Origin: Rhodanobacter sp. 7MK24
GTDB taxonomy: Bacteria; Pseudomonadota; Gammaproteobacteria; Xanthomonadales; Rhodanobacteraceae
Direction of reading: 5' to 3'
Length of the DNA: 64,000 nt
Assembly: GCF_014842995.1 (NCBI RefSeq)
Contig: NZ_JACYXL010000006.1
Coordinates: 124,001-188,000 of the forward strand
Both the position numbers and the translations under genes were made by a program. The notes under the pieces are model-generated. The model had not been told where the DNA came from. It saw only the letters and a list, made by a program, of their open reading frames with translations, and did not search any database. Positions 63,317 through 64,000 of the stretch are shown here, piece by piece; positions within the stretch are counted from its first letter, which is position 1, and every line of letters starts with the position of its first letter.

Positions 63317-64000
63317 ATGCCTCACGAATCTCCCGCCCTGCGCGCCCTGGTCGACGACCGTTATGCTGAACTGGTGGCGCGCTGTCGCGCTGCCGGCGTG
63401 CCGTTGCATGACGATGCGGGCGTGGCCGAGCGCATCCGCCGCACGCTGGCGGCCAGCGATTTCGCGTTCGAGGCATGGCGCGCCCAGCCCGCACTGCTGT
63501 CGCCTGCGGGGCTGGAACGCCTGCGTTCGAATGCCGATGCCGCGACGCGCATCGATGCCCTGAAGTTGCCGGAGGACGAGACACCGACGCTGGCCGCGCT
63601 GCGCCGCTTCCGCCACGCCGAGGCGCTGCGACTGGTGTTCCGCGACGTCAACGGCCTGGATGAGCTGCCGGATACCCTCTCCGCCACCAGCGTGCTGTAC
63701 GAGGTGCTGCTGGACGTCGCGCTGGGCTGGAGCGAACGCGCTCTGGCCGAACGCTACGGCCAGGCGCGCAGCAGGCAGGGCGAGCGGCAGCGGCTGGTGG
63801 TGGTGGGCTTCGGCAAGCTGGGCGGCGCCGAGCTCAACTTCTCCTCTGATATCGACCTTGTGCTGGCCTATCCGCATGGCGGCGAGAGCGACGGCGCCCG
63901 CGTGCTCGACAACGGCGAGTACTTCGTGCGGCTGGGACGGCAACTGGTGCGCCTGCTCAACGAGCCGACCGTGGACGGCATCTGCGCGCGCGTCGACCTG
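63317..64000 (+). CDS. glnE: glutamine synthetase adenylyltransferase GlnE (partial, 3' end outside window)
   Basis: The first 228 residues of GlnE, which adenylylates and deadenylylates glutamine synthetase to control nitrogen assimilation. LRRFRHAEALRLVFRDVNGL and the nucleotidyltransferase signature VVGFGKLGGAELNFSSDIDL (about 156-178, in parts) identify it. The frame is open to the window edge. ATG 63317 (MPHESPALRAL) has CAGGG just upstream. It is divergent from the LTA-synthase-like gene. Confidence 0.95.
   Translation, partial: MPHESPALRALVDDRYAELVARCRAAGVPLHDDAGVAERIRRTLAASDFAFEAWRAQPALLSPAGLERLRSNADAATRIDALKLPEDETPTLAALRRFRHAEALRLVFRDVNGLDELPDTLSATSVLYEVLLDVALGWSERALAERYGQARSRQGERQRLVVVGFGKLGGAELNFSSDIDLVLAYPHGGESDGARVLDNGEYFVRLGRQLVRLLNEPTVDGICARVDL

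Overview
The window is a GC-rich (roughly 65%), gene-dense stretch of a gammaproteobacterial chromosome. Gene content and order point to the Xanthomonadales, most likely Rhodanobacteraceae (Dyella/Rhodanobacter/Luteibacter-like). The main clues are a convergent rpfF / rpfC-rpfG cluster for diffusible-signal-factor (DSF) signalling, a small RNA next to polA with three C-rich hairpin loops like Xanthomonas sX13, a thiS-thiG-trmB operon, a cutA...dsbD-tlpA-aroQ-accB-accC-prmA-fis-purH run, and GTAGGAGCGC-type REP palindromes. The family and genus are inferred. No insertion sequence, prophage, integrase or CRISPR array was seen.

Layout. 0-5 kb: two MacB/FtsX-type ABC permeases (the first cut by the window edge), an AtoE-like fatty-acid carrier, a YedA-like exporter, a small membrane protein and a Rieske protein. 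5-13 kb: an SLC13 carrier, thiS-thiG-trmB, a large FecR/DUF6600 secreted protein, tRNA-Gly(CCC), and the RimB-like protease with RimK. 13-20 kb: a two-component system resembling ColRS/VgrRS, SrkA kinase, a hotdog thioesterase, an NAD(P)H-flavin reductase, a rhodanese-like protein, a lipoprotein and a YiiD-type thioesterase. 20-30 kb: an accessory nutrient locus with a PAS-AraC regulator, an Oar-like TonB receptor, a secreted sedolisin peptidase, a proline-racemase-fold trans-3-hydroxy-L-proline dehydratase and an Ldh-type pyrroline-2-carboxylate reductase. 29.7-32.1 kb: two tandem GH27 alpha-galactosidases. 32-36 kb: hemD-hemX-hemY. 35.8-40 kb: rpfF facing rpfC-rpfG. 40-49 kb: GNAT, uvrD, a DUF3185-like protein, an sX13-like sRNA, polA, a DUF2782 protein and purH. 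49-58.7 kb: fis, DUF3426, prmA, an unknown gene, accC, accB, aroQ, tlpA, dsbD, an EamA transporter and cutA. 58.9-64 kb: groES-groEL behind a CIRCE operator, an LTA-synthase-like transferase, and the start of glnE.

How the parts work together. The 20-30 kb block reads as one pathway: a secreted peptidase of a superfamily that includes collagen-cleaving enzymes, an outer-membrane importer, and two enzymes that would turn trans-3-hydroxy-L-proline into L-proline. A PAS-AraC regulator sits nearby. A short motif, CGGAATTCG, recurs upstream of the regulator, upstream of the receptor, and as a palindrome between the divergent peptidase and dehydratase genes. This suggests a single regulon for collagen-like or hydroxyproline-peptide use; it is an inference, not a demonstrated system. 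The rpf cluster would make and sense DSF and lower cyclic-di-GMP through the HD-GYP protein RpfG.

Repeats. Two dispersed families stand out: three REP-like palindromes, two of which supply the stop codon of the adjacent gene, and a less familiar element with the core GCGGCCATGGATGG at four intergenic loci. A repeat-derived insertion appears to interrupt UvrD in frame.
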